This document shows positions 1-10,610 of a stretch of DNA of 64,000 bases, piece after piece. Each line of letters opens with the position of its first letter. The stretch's first letter is position 1. The translations under genes were made by a program, and so were the position numbers. Origin of the DNA: Ganoderma boninense (lineage: Eukaryota > Basidiomycota > Agaricomycetes > Polyporales > Polyporaceae). The stretch is from NCBI GenBank assembly GCA_002900995.3, contig CM035309.1, positions 3,726,389 through 3,790,388 of the forward strand. Reading direction: 5' to 3'. Under the pieces are notes generated by a model. The model was given only the letters and a program-made list of their open reading frames with translations, searched no databases and was not told where the DNA came from.

Positions 1-570
1 CCTGTCCGACACTCTACCCAGCGTTGGTGGTACAACGTCTCTTCCATGTTACCTGGAGCTTCCGCGATCGAGAGAAAGCTTGCGGGGCGAGCGCGTCAGA
101 CCGATTGGTCGCCGGACGCCCTCACATCCTCCGATGCCGCCGTTTTGAACTGTGAATGTCGTGAGCTCCAGCGAGTAAGGTACAGGAGCTCTACAAGTTA
201 GTGCTGTGTGTAGACCATGTTGATCAGAGACACGGCGGAACAGCTGTCGGTAGATGGCACTCGCAACGAAGCCGTCGTTTCGAACCTTGGATGTACCTAC
301 ACATCTCAATCCCTGTATATCTGAGCAGGATGGGGGCAATATATGACGGTCGTCAAGTACAACTGCGTTGGCTGAGACTGAGAAGTTCCCAGTGAGCAAC
401 GGCTGCTGCCTTCGGAGATGGGCAAGATCGTGGGAACTATGTGAGCAGCTCGGATTCGACCCGATTCAGCACACCTCGACCGTAGCGGCGCAGTGCAGGA
501 CGTCGCTTCACCCACGCCAGCGTGACGCCACCTGCATCGCTGCGATATCGTGCCCAGCGAAAGACAGAAG
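1..570. other. Unassigned left edge, no supportable gene
   Basis: No reading frame here shows recognisable protein motifs or a consistent intron pattern. The short open frames on both strands overlap one another. Part of it is presumably the promoter of the MYND gene that starts at 571. Confidence 0.4.
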
Positions 571-1529
571 ATGGCACCTGGAACTGGAAAGACAAAACAT
601 ATGTCTCGCAAGGTAGGGCCCTGGAATCCAAGGACTTCATAACAGGGCCTGTGCATCCAAGTCAAATTTTCTGACCATCGTCCTCTTCTAACAGTGCAAC
701 AGCTGCTATGTCAGCGGCGATGAAAAGCAACTTTTCAATTGCTCCAGATGTAGGGTATGTCCGAGACTCGAGTCGACCCTCAGCTCGATGCAGAAATACG
801 GCAACTCATGATACCACGCAGTGCCAAGCCTACTGCTCGAAAGAGTGCCAGAAAGCCGACTGGAAAGTCAGCTTCCCTCCAACCGCGAATACCACCGCCG
901 CTGAGCGCTGATCCATCTGTGATCTCCGACAGAACCACAAGTCCGCCTGCCAGAACAACGGCCTCCTGGAGACGCGCCTCAAGGAGCACGCGTCGACCTT
1001 CTCGGGCCTCATGGACCGCATGTTCCTCCCGGACGGCATCTCCATGTACGAGCTCGACCAGCGGCTCGAGAAGTGGGTCCGCTTCCACAACTCTACCCTC
1101 ATGGCCGCGACGATCCAGGCGCTCCGCCTCCCCGCGGACCTCGCGCGCGCCCGCACGCACCTCCTCTACGTCGAGCTCGAGGCGCGCGGCGAGGACGAGC
1201 ACGCGGGGCAGGCAGGCAAGTTCTTCCGCGTGCGCGACGCGTACGTCGTGCCCGTCGCCGACGCGCTGCGCAAGCCCGCGCCGTGGCCGGAGAGCATCGC
1301 GCAGCTGCGCGGCATGGCGGACGACATGGAGAGAGGCGGCCACGGGACCGTCGCCGCGGCGATGATCGAGTGCCCGCCGCTCGCGGTGCAGACGGTGCCG
1401 TTCGGGTCGCTGACGGCGCACGCGCTGAGGAGCGAGATGCTGCGCGATGACTGGAAAAGCTTCTTCGTGGACCATGTCGAGCAGGGCGTGCGCCCGAAGA
1501 TGGTTCGGTCTCGTCCGGGAGGTCGGTGA
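571..1529 (+). CDS. MYND-type zinc-finger protein
   Basis: Four exons fit: 571-612, 695-754, 822-866 and 933-1529, giving 246 residues. The start MAPGTGKTKHMSRK leads straight into the finger. The zinc ligands follow the MYND order: CNSC, then CSRC, then CQAYCSKEC, then HKSAC, with DWK between the last two groups as is usual. Placing the second intron at 755-821 gives exactly five residues between the CSRC and YC cysteines, which is the family spacing and decides the splice sites. After the finger the protein is an alpha-helical, Asp/Arg/Ala-rich region of about 180 residues without a recognised enzyme domain. MYND fingers bind proline-rich peptides in protein partners, so a scaffold or transcription-cofactor role is likely, but the partner is unknown. 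Intron lengths are 82, 67 and 66 bp. The gene ends in a single long exon whose last residues are MVRSRPGGR. Confidence 0.85.
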
Positions 1530-1886
1530 GAGAGCCGGGACAGAGACAGGTCCGTGGATGGGGGATGAGGCCGAATCAGATTTCTGGAGCCGAGTTTACG
1601 CCATACTTCATGTGCCTGTACTATTCCATCTGCGGCGCAGACGTACGTACTATTTTACAGCTCTTACTGTGTACTCTGCCTCCGCAGGCTGTTGTTTTAT
1701 GCTGCATTTGTACTTCCCGTGAGCGATCAGGGAGTGGCCTGACGTCGTCCTCAGGGCTGCAATTGTCGATGGGGTGTGCCTCCGAAAAAAACTGCGCGGA
1801 AGAAAAGTCCATGACGATCCGAAACACGATTACTCGTACATGCCGCCGTCCCAGTCCTGCGACAGACCGTCCGCTGTGTACTATAG
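1530..1886. other. Convergent 3' spacer between MYND and Maf genes
   Basis: About 360 bp between the stop codons of two convergent genes. It probably holds both 3' untranslated regions. No motif beyond AT-rich stretches was identified. Confidence 0.5.
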
Positions 1887-4709
1887 CTAATCCGAGAGGA
1901 AGTCGACCTCCTCCTCGATGAGCAGGTCCAGGAACTTGAAGAACGACGCCGCGGGGAAGCCCACGACGTTGTAGTAGTCCCCCTCCACCTTGCTGATCAG
2001 CATCCCGCCCAGGCCCTGTCCCGCCGTGTCAGCGCACGCGTACGTCGTCGTCGGCAGCAACATAGCAAGGGGGAGAGGAGGCGAGAGCGCACCTGGATGG
2101 CGAAGCCGCCCGCGCGGTCGCGGCCCTCGCCATTCTCGACGTACGCGCGGAGGAGCGACTCCTCGTTCTCCGCGAAGTATACGAGCGTGCGCTCCTCTAT
2201 CGACCTGTACGTGCGGTCGTCCTCTCCGTGAGCACTCCACGGGCATAGGACTCGGAACTCGACTCACTTGATTTTGTATCCAGGTGCTTCTAGCACGGGG
2301 AACACTGCGCGCGATCGCTGTTGTTGTCAGTACAAGTGCACGAGGTGCGGCAGCCGAAGATAGGGCGAGCATACCGATGGTGACGCCGGTGACGACCTCG
2401 CACCGGCCGCCGTTGAGGTCGAGGAGCATGCGCATGTTGTCCTCCTTGTTGATCGGCTTCTCGAGGATGTCCTGCGGGTCTGGGCCCCCGATCTCTTCTG
2501 CGAACTGAGACTGGCTCTCGAGCCCGACCGGGGCGTGTGTCAGGACCACGGTGTCCGCTGTGACACCATAGTTGAGACCATAGTTAGAAAGAAAGACAAG
2601 GAAAGGCAACGAAAAGGGAGACAGACCTGCGATGACGAGATCGGGCGCATCGTCGGGTTGTTCGGTCTGTAGGTTTGGATGAGCCCGTCAGCCGCAGAGG
2701 ACGCAAAGATGATGATGAATGGGCGTAGAGTGTATAACCCGAGCCAGATATCAACATGCAAGGTAGAGAGGATGGTTAGGCACCCCAAAGATGCCACATC
2801 GTCATTTAGGGGTCGCTTCGGGGGGGGCGAAGCGACGATTCTACTCGATTCTGCCAGAATCGAGCAGAATCACGTGCACTACTCTGGAGTAGCACCCCAC
2901 CCCCGAAGCCGCTTCGCCCCCACTCGCTTCGCCTCTCATGGCCCGTATCTCCCCCCGTCAACGGGGGCTATAGATCTATCAAGAAGGAATCGCCTCTCCG
3001 AATCCACACCAGAATCGACTTGGGGACATGGGGTGGTCAAACCTCACTCCTCAGGACGCTTGGGTGTCGGCGAAGCGACGCAGAATCGACATCGAGCAAC
3101 AACAGCAAAGTCGATGTGTTCAGTGCACTACAATCTATGGAGAATCGTGGACGAACAGCGGCGCCTCTACCACGAGGCCGCCTCGGGGGCTGGAGAGAAC
3201 TAAGGTGGCCGCGCGGTATGGTCCACCATCCAAGAACCAGCGGTGAGACTGGGATGCGATGGATATCAAAATGGCCTGGAAAGGCCAGGTCAAGTGACAT
3301 CACCGGGATACCAACCACAGCGCCAGGATGGTGATGGCATCCAACCAACAATGTGGCTATGTGAGATCGAAAAACATCCTGCCGCCTCCAAGTCATCGAC
3401 CCCCGGGCACATGCATGCACGACTGGCACAGCAGATGTTTCAGGATCAGGGAAGCGGTCAAGAAATGAGATCGGGATTATCAAGTCTCTCAGGAGTTTCC
3501 GCGGTGACTTGGGGTTGGTGTTTCCTTTGTGTTTTTACAGCAGAGTTTCCGAAGACCAGAAACGAATTGAAGTGTTTCAACAAATGGGAAATTGTCAGGA
3601 AGCGGGCCAGAAACAGGCTGCATTGTCTGGAAACACAAAGTTTTCTGCCTGTTTCCGACCCATTTTCCCGAGTTTTCCCTTCTATGGGAACACCTCACCT
3701 GTTTCCAATGTCCGGACACACCTGGGAAACACCTAGAACGACGGGCAGAGGCAGATACCACAGGCCAGAATATAGGCGTAAGAGAATGTTCCCCTGTCAC
3801 AAATCATATTCACCTGAATTTTTGGTAAGCGTCGTTATATAGAGCGACATATATAACAAAACGTACTTACTCGGTTGATGGATAAAGAAGGTTGCGCTAT
3901 CCTTCCGTCAACAAACACCTTTAACAATCCGGGATATGTGAGCGACAGGAGACCGTTCCCGGTCGTTTTACAGCCATATTCCAGCCTGCGGCGTCCACCC
4001 TTGCCCGTCGTGCAGGAAATTTGTCGTGCCGAACCTTAAACATTCCGAAAAATGACCAAGAAACTTGAAGTTTCCGTATAAGTTTCCCATCTGTTTCCAT
4101 ACCCTTGAAACACCCGCCTTGTCCATCGTGCCAGTGCAGCCATGCACGACGCCAGGATGGCGGCTCGCATCAGATGGCATCCAACCACAACGCGGCTATG
4201 TGCGATGGAAAAACATCGCAGCCGCCTCCAAACCACCGGCCCCGACACATGCATGATATCTGGTGCATCTCACACGAGCGTCAGATGAAATGACGTTGGC
4301 GTCGAACTCACCACGAGCCGCTCGTAGACCTCGACCGCCTTGTGCGTCGCAGTCGCGACCGGGTACTCATGGATGTCTTGGAAGCCGCCGAACGGGAGGG
4401 TCTCCTCGAACGTCGACGGTACGATCTCGGGTTCCAACCCCTGCAGGCACAAGCACAAGCACAAGCACATGTGCAGCAACGATCGTACGGAAATACGTCA
4501 GCGCCCGAGTCAGGGACTGGCCAAGGCCCAAGACGGTGAGATAGGGGACGTACGAACGTGCGGAGGATCTCTTGTCTGCGAGGGCTGTTGGACGCGAGGA
4601 CGACGCGCTTTCCGACGAGCTTCTCGAGGGCAGGGATCTTGAGGGCGTGGGGGAGGACGCAGTTGTGGGCGGGGAGCTCGACCCTCTTTGAGCTGAAGAA
4701 CGACATCAT
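1887..4709 (-). CDS. Maf/ASMTL-family nucleotide pyrophosphatase
   Basis: Seven exons read on the minus strand: 4554-4709, 4312-4440, 2627-2666, 2375-2557, 2268-2304, 2093-2204 and 1887-2015, giving 261 residues in one frame. Maf proteins hydrolyse dTTP, UTP and modified nucleotides to monophosphates, a house-cleaning role in the cytosol. The family marks are present in order: VLASNSPRRQEIL at residues 37-49 (the substrate-binding SxSPRR loop), EIVPSTFEE, APDLVIAADTVV with the catalytic acidic residue, a GGRCEVVTGVTI stretch, and GRDRAGGFAIQGLGG near the C-terminus. Every splice site is GT..AG and phases agree throughout. The first ATG of the open frame (4709) was chosen; a second ATG follows at once. 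The odd feature is intron 2, 1645 bp long against 62-113 bp for the others, because it holds a repetitive insert. The coding frame is not harmed by it. Confidence 0.92.
3321..3417 (+). repeat. Direct repeat copy 1 in Maf intron
   Basis: Begins cgccaggatgg and ends cacatgcatg. It shares long blocks such as ggcatccaacca, ggctatgtg and gccgcctcca with the copy at 4150-4255. The two copies lie about 730 bp apart in the same orientation, the layout of a small element with terminal direct repeats, although no polymerase or primer-binding site is visible. Confidence 0.6.
4150..4255 (+). repeat. Direct repeat copy 2 in Maf intron
   Basis: Partner of 3321-3417. It begins cgccaggatgg and ends cacatgcatg, with small substitutions and a short extra stretch near the start. 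It lies about 60 bp from the intron's donor site. Confidence 0.6.
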
Positions 4710-5856
4710 CACGGCGGTTACAGCTCCTACTCCGTCTCCGTTCGGGATGATACCGCTTCTATGGCTGTATCAGTTAAGTTCTAGGGGCGGCGAGAAGATC
4801 GATGGATGAGGTGGTCTGCGTTCCTGGCTCGCAGTTGGTAGGTAAAGGAGTGTCTTGACTCTTACGTAGTCCAACGGGAGGCGGAGCCTATAAATGGCAA
4901 ATAAACGCCCGTTCCCTCTGCGCGACTTGGCGGATGAGCGTACGGTGGTAGCGGCAGTGCTAGTGATTATGCGTCCTACAGCAGATGGGACGAGGAGGAG
5001 AAGGAGGAGGAGGATCAGACGAAGTAAAGTACATCTGCTTGTAAGTAAGTACGGCTCTCGTCAGACACCGCCTGTGCCGGAATATCCTGATCGAAAACAG
5101 GGAGACATCCTTCGACTCGGAATTCTATCGCGGAACGCGTGACGCCGCGGCCAGACACAAATTCGGTGAGGCGGCGCCGACTGTATCACCACGATGGTCC
5201 CAACACATCACGAAGACCTCATCTTAAGCTTCTCCCAACACTTCTACTGGCGCGACACCTCCTGGACGTTAATAACCCACTCGCTACGGTGGCAGTTTGC
5301 AGGGAACGGATGCCCTGGACATGGGCGGTCAAGACATGTTTATGGCCCCGAAAGTGCCTCATTTGCATGAAGCGACAGGTGGGCAAGCACTAGTTGTGGC
5401 AGGCTGTCTTGTTTCTACTTCCGAGCAACACCCCCGATGCCAGCCTCGATGCTTCAGTCAAACTCAAGATGTTTAGTTGATGTTTAGGGGGGCTTCTTGC
5501 GTTTCATTCCGCGATATCGCGGCATCGTCCTTGTTCGCCGCCATCCTATCCTCACCTATATAGGTCGCACCAGGTCCTAGGCCTGTAGGAGCCGCCGCCC
5601 CTGTCCGACCACCTTCCCCGCTCTCCCAATCCATACCCGCATTTCCTGCAGCTGGCGGGCCATCCCATCCGTGCAGTTTGTTTGTCGAGATATCGGGACT
5701 ATTCGCTTTGAAGGCTCCAGTTGAGCAGGTATGTGGCGCCCCTACCATGAATATCAATCTCTCAGTTCCGCAAGCGCGAACGAATACTGAAGTACCCTCC
5801 CGCAGCCGCCCCGCTCTCCCACCACTAGACTTGAGCTTTCGGAACGTCCGCGAACC
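4710..5856. other. Divergent intergenic region, Maf promoter side
   Basis: About 1.15 kb between the divergent starts at 4709 (-) and 5857 (+). A TATA-like word, tataaat, lies near 4889 on the plus strand. No reading frame looks real: the short frames are Arg-rich shadows. Confidence 0.4.
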
Positions 5857-6408
5857 ATGATGATGGAGAGGTCCCCCCACACATACACTCGCATCGAGAC
5901 CTACCACGACACCGACACCGACGTCACGCGTACCTCCGCCTCAGCGGCCGCCCCCCCGCGCACGCTCCGCCACAAAGTGAGCCGTGTGCTCACCACCCTC
6001 ACCCGGCGCGAGCCCAGCGAGCGCGAGCGCGGTCCCTCCCCTCCTCTCCCCACCCCCAACCTCCACACACCCCTCTCCCTTACCACCTCCTCCACTGCGG
6101 CAGACCAGCCCCAGACGCGCGAGAGGCCAAGCGGGAACCAGAACCAGAAAGAGAACCCTCTGAAGCGCACGTGGGGACGCAGCGTCGCGATCGCGCGGAC
6201 GCGCTCCGAGCCCGCCCTGCGCGCGAAGCGGGCCAAGGCCGCCGCGGCCGCGCTGATGCCCGCGGTACCATCGCGATCAGCGACGACGACGACGCGCTCG
6301 CGCAACGTGAACGCGTACGCGCCGGCGAGAGAGGGCGCGGTCGTGTCGTACATGCACCCGATGTGGCGGATCGACCCGGTGCTCGTCGGGTGCTTCGTGT
6401 GCCTCTGA
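5857..6408 (+). CDS. Small unrecognised protein, single exon
   Basis: An uninterrupted frame of 183 residues starting MMMERSPHTYTRIETYHD and ending VLVGCFVCL. I do not recognise the family. The N-terminal half is Thr/Ser/Pro-rich and likely disordered, followed by an Arg/Lys/Ala-rich segment (around residues 110-150). The last 25 residues (SYMHPMWRIDPVLVGCFVCL) are hydrophobic, Trp- and Cys-containing and look conserved in style, like a C-terminal motif. The start follows a purine-rich accatgatg context. GC at third positions is high, as in the neighbouring genes, and the opposite strand also carries long open frames, so part of the openness is due to base composition. It could be spurious, but the tail argues for a real short protein. 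Confidence 0.5.
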   Translation: MMMERSPHTYTRIETYHDTDTDVTRTSASAAAPPRTLRHKVSRVLTTLTRREPSERERGPSPPLPTPNLHTPLSLTTSSTAADQPQTRERPSGNQNQKENPLKRTWGRSVAIARTRSEPALRAKRAKAAAAALMPAVPSRSATTTTRSRNVNAYAPAREGAVVSYMHPMWRIDPVLVGCFVCL

Positions 6409-8449
6409 CCAGTGACCCCATGGTGGCTCCCAAGAAGGTCGAAGGTCCACACGTGTCCGAGATGGGAGCGCGTGTTTGGGACGGTTGATTTGGAGGTGGG
6501 GGGTTGGCAATGAATGGAGAGGGTTCAGGGTGGTTATGCACGTATGGTTCAATGTGTTTCTTCTGTTTCGATAGAGTCAGCCGCACATGCCTCACCGTCT
6601 CGTGCCCTCCTTCTTGTATATCGTACGGCATTCTTTTAGCAGTCACAGATTGCTGAGCCCATTACTTCTTATGCTTCGCTAATGTATCGCCATCTATCTA
6701 GTACCAGCTTGCTCTCCGAGTCGTCGTCTGTTTGCTTTCGTGTAACTGTATCCCCCTAACTAGTACTGGAAACGTCGGTCAATGTGCATCGTATTTCGCA
6801 AACTTGGCATCTGGAACATAGGATTGATTCTACACTCGGCGTGCGCATTACTTTAATAGTCCGAATGTGCAAGCCTAAAAGCCGTGAACGCCCCGGGTGG
6901 AGTCCGACCGAGTCCTCAAGTTCCACGCCCTAGATGGCATGTCGCTGTAGACGTCCACGGCAACCTTCAACAAAGGCCACCACGTAATGAGTAGGCGAAG
7001 CGCCCGCGTAACTCATTCGATTCATGTGAGTCCGGACAAAATCCACTCCCCGGCAGCATGTGCGAGCGTGGCAGGCGCACTAGCCCGAGGACTCGAACAC
7101 GGACATGACCATGTCACTATGTCGGGCAACGCACCCTTGGACTCCAAGGTTCACTGGCCATGGCCTGGGTAGCTTCATGTCCTAGTTTCTCCAGCGCGTT
7201 CAATACTGGTGGCGTTACATAAAGTCTCGTTGACGGATGGCAGACACTGACCATTAGTAATTACTACCTTCGAGTGGTCACGTACTTTGTAAAAATGGGG
7301 TCCGAAAGCGCTGCGCTGAAGTTCCAGTTGGCATAGCATCCTCACGCCTCGAATGAGAGGTCTCCGTTTCCCACCAGAAGTATGCTTGACATAGATGATG
7401 ACGGTAGTACGAAAGAGAACCTATACGCTAACCCTCTCGAAAAAGGCAATCGAGGCGCCGGCCTCATCGTCCGGCTGATACGGGCCGAGAGGCCGTACCC
7501 TGGAATGCCGCGGGACGCGGTCGAAACGTACCATTGTTCTAAGTAAATACACTTGTGCAACACCTGAAGGCAAGTTCTGCGCCTTAAATTGCATGAAATA
7601 ACATACTGGTCGATAAATTCACTCGCTTTATGTGTACAGCCGTGCCTACAACTCAGAATACCAAGTTCAGTCGCCATCTGTTGTGACCTTACAGCAGACT
7701 TGGAACCGCAACTTGAATGCAACATGGACGTCTTCGCGCACCTTCCCGCCTTTCAATGCGATTCTCCACATGCGGGAGGCGCGCCACGGCTCCGAAAAAG
7801 CCTGCGTCCTCGTAGTAGAACGAAGCATCCGCGCGCTCGTTGTCGGGGTCCCGGTGGTACCACGGTCATCAGCAAGTTCGCCAAAACGTGGCAAAGGAGT
7901 GGCAATTGTTTGCCACGTGAATTTGAGGTTTGCAATCCATCGGAAGGTTTGCCATCCATTAAAATCCATTGACATCCATTAAATTCCCATTACCACTCAT
8001 TGCCACTCCAATGCAACGGTTTAGTCAAATGGCTGATGGTCTACAGCTACTACCCGCTGACCGTGAGGAACACACGGACAGCAGTGGCAGCCGCGAACGG
8101 GGGCTGAGCAGGGCAGCTGCCTGTGGTGTCGAATATCTCGCCGTCGTCGAGTTCCGGGCATGTGCAAGAGCCCCAGGCGTTGGTTGAGATCGGGTTCGGG
8201 TTCTCGCGCAGCGCAGTGCGTCGTGTGCGCCGATGCCTTGCCAGGCGCGACGAAGAGCAGGACGAACGGCACGGGGCAGCGCAGGCGGAGAATGTAGGAT
8301 GCAGAACACGATAGCATCGGCTGTTCCACGTCCATGCCCACATCCATGTCTACGCTCGAGTCCACGGCGGGCTGCTGCCCAAATACCGTGGTCATCGCTG
8401 TGCTTGCGCAGGTCGGTTGGTTGGCGGCGCGCACCTGTCGGCATCCTGG
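6409..8449. other. Intergenic region without a supportable gene
   Basis: AT content is higher than in the genes. Around 7925-8010 the sequence is built from near-repeats of catccatt/cattgcca. Between 8040 and 8440 some minus-strand stretches look protein-like (for example NPISTNAWGSCTCPELDD in the frame crossing 8130-8190), but they do not join into a gene. Confidence 0.4.
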
Positions 8450-9218
8450 GGCCTCTCAATGAAGCTCGTGAACTGGCAGTCGAAGATCGGGTTGAGCGGG
8501 GGGAAGAGGTGCAGGATCGGTGCGCCGACGAGGCCCCCACAGTGACCGCCCGCACGGCGGCGCACGTGCACTACGTCTGCGTGGTGCTGGTGCGAGGGCG
8601 CAACTCCTCGAAGTAGGACACGGGGTGCTGCGAGTGCGCGTGGATGGCGGGGTCGACGGTGAAGTCAGAACTGTTCGGGGTCGAGCTCTGCGCGGAGTGG
8701 GAGATATGTTGTGCGAGCGGGGCGAGGTGCCAGCCCTAATGCTCGCTCGGCCCCGAGCGGGCGTGCAGCGGAGCCCGAGTGCGCAGAGGAAGGTGAGGAA
8801 GAAGCAGGCGGATGAGCCTGTATACCTCTCCGGAGCGGCCGGAGAGGGAGAGGGAGTGGATGTTTGGAACGGCAGCGAGCTTGAAAGCCCGGACGATGCG
8901 CGGGCCGTCGGCGGGGTCGAGCGACGAAGATGCGACGGCAAGAGAGATGGGCTCGAGGCGTGGGCGTGAGATGAGGACGTCGACGAGGAGAGACGGGTCC
9001 ATTCGTCGATGGGGAAGTCGATGTGGAGTGTGGCGTACGAGCAGGTGCGTCCGCCAAGAGGAAGGAATGCCATTGGACCACCGATAGACCGCCTGCGAGG
9101 CAAGCGACAGAGGAAGGAGCATGTTAGGGCGAAGGAGGCGACGTCTGAAGCGTCGGTCAAAATCTCGCAAACGGTGGCCAACACGTCAACGGAGAGTCTC
9201 GACTGGGATCATTTCTGC
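8450..9218 (-). pseudogene. Decayed F-box-like gene of a second subfamily
   Basis: Read on the minus strand, the segment starts with an F-box-like helix pair (RLSVDVLATVCEILTDASDV and then ASFALTCSFLCRL). It continues in a different frame with WHSFLLADAPART, then in the first frame with YATLHIDFPIDEW, then in the third frame with DPSLLVDVLISRPRLEPISL and a Leu-rich stretch down to about 8736. The pieces run in the order expected of a polypore F-box protein, but the frame changes at least three times over 250 bp with no matching splice sites, which points to small indels. No in-frame ATG precedes the first piece. The 3' part (8456-8663) holds further coding-like pieces, such as FTVDPAIHAHSQHPVSYFEE and LVGAPILHLFPPL, that I cannot classify. 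They could belong to a different relic. Confidence 0.5.
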
Positions 9219-9688
9219 CTTAGAGAAATGTTGTGAGGATGTGGCGCCGAGAAGTTGCGTTGAGATGCATAGCAGTAGGTGACTCCCGAACCAGACTCGA
9301 TCCTCGTGGTGCCAGATTGAACGAGAGAAGAGAGGCTCTACGATATGTGTTGTCTTGCTCGAGTCTCAAACGTTTACTTAAGCTTCCCCTATCCCGACCT
9401 ACTTTCAGGAAGACACCAATGTTTTGGAAGGCTTCAAAGCACTGCGCACGTTGGGATATGCAATCTGATTGCTCGGGATTCCTACAGACAGTCAGCAAAC
9501 GTTCGGAATCACAACTCGAAGGACGAAGAAGAAAGCTCCCTGCCGCAACTCGCATCCGCCATCGAACAAATACACGGCACTCGGCCACGCATCCTCAAAG
9601 AGAAGAGTCCTGAAGAAAACATTCCCCGAGCATTAAACGTACACCGAATACACCGAAGTATACTTCTCCCCGCCCCGTTCCGCCCCGA
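9219..9688. other. Spacer between decayed F-box locus and glutaredoxin
   Basis: About 470 bp without a supportable gene. It should include the 3' untranslated region of the glutaredoxin gene. Confidence 0.4.
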
Positions 9689-10610
9689 CTATGCCAGGAG
9701 CGTCTTGAGCTCCCCGTTCTCGACCATCTCCTGCACGACGTCGAGCCCGCCGACGAACTCGCCCTTGACGATGAGCTGCGGGAACGTCGGCCAGTCGTTG
9801 AGCACCTTGAGGCCCTGCCGCACGCTCTCGTCCTGGAGGATGTCGAAGCTGTTGAACGCCACGTTCTCGTTCTTGAGCAGCCCGACGATCCGCCGCGAGA
9901 ACCCGCAGCGCGGCGTGTCCGGGGAGCCCTTCATGAAGAGCACGACGTCGGCCTGCGTCATGAGCTTGCGCAGGCGCGCGGTGAGCTGCTCCGGGGTCTC
10001 CGCTTCTGCGGGCAGCGCCGGGGCGCGGTCGGTCGTGGACTGGGGCTTGATGGACGAGGGCGGCTGGGTGTGCTTTGCGAGCTCCTGGGTGAGTGCGGGC
10101 GCGTCTGCGCCTGATATGCGGGAGAGGAGGGTGTGGCCCTGCAGCACGAGGACGAGCACGAACACAGGCGCGAGGGACACGGAGGTCAGATCTGGACGCG
10201 GGTGAGAGGAGGAGGGGGTAAATGTATACGCACACGCAGGATCACGAAGGCGGGGACGGCCTCGATGTCGAAGGACTCCGCGATGTCAGCTTGGTCCTCC
10301 GCCTCGACCTGGGACAAGGCACGACGCAAGTCACACCAGCCATGCACACGGATCGATCGCGGTTAGCTATGGGGTCGATTGGTAGGATCTGACGGAGGAA
10401 CTTATGGTCTCGTGCACACACCTGCAATACAAGTGCTTGGGGGTACTTCTTTGCGAGCTCGATTACGACCTCGTTCATTTGCGAGCACGGCTCTGCCCAT
10501 GGTGCCCAGAAGTTGATAAGCGAGACACGACTGAGGTCCTCGGAGAGCAGGTTCTGGAAATGTTCCGGGGAGGACACTTCGTGAAAGTTGGGGAGAGCAG
10601 CGGCGGCCAT
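9689..10610 (-). CDS. Monothiol glutaredoxin, Grx3/Grx4 type
   Basis: Three minus-strand exons, 10422-10610, 10234-10308 and 9689-10138, give 237 residues. Residues 1-100 form a thioredoxin-like domain with WAPWAEPC at 35-42, where the usual CxxC is reduced to one cysteine. Residues from about 130 form a glutaredoxin domain with the monothiol CGFS motif at 166-169, preceded by [13 protein letters not shown] and followed by [20 protein letters not shown]. This two-domain layout is that of yeast Grx3/Grx4 and human PICOT, nuclear and cytosolic proteins that bind a [2Fe-2S] cluster with glutathione and report iron status to regulators. The linker (residues 110-135) is Pro/Ser-rich. The start at 10610 was chosen because [12 protein letters not shown] leads directly into the thioredoxin fold. 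Introns are 113 and 95 bp, slightly long for the window. Confidence 0.93.

Larger units (their letters stand above)
2667..4311. repeat. 1.6-kb repeat-rich insert inside Maf intron 2
   Basis: This is the whole of intron 2 of the Maf gene. It contains no gene-like frame. It carries clusters of the words agaatcga and gcttcg between about 2830 and 3110, many copies of gtttcc/ggaaac between 3540 and 4100, and a pair of direct repeats (3321-3417 and 4150-4255). The other introns of the gene are short, so I infer that one or more non-autonomous elements landed here and are spliced out with the intron. Confidence 0.6.

Noticed and set aside
780..1475. A 231-codon minus-strand frame
   Set aside because: Antisense shadow of the MYND gene. 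The zinc ligands and splice phases fix the plus strand.
3321..4255. A full LTR retrotransposon in the Maf intron
   Set aside because: The direct repeats are only about 100 bp, the interior is about 730 bp and no gag or polymerase frame exists. At most it is a non-autonomous miniature.
1887..4709. Maf gene disrupted by the insert
   Set aside because: The insert lies wholly within intron 2 with good GT and AG ends, and the coding phase closes across all seven exons.
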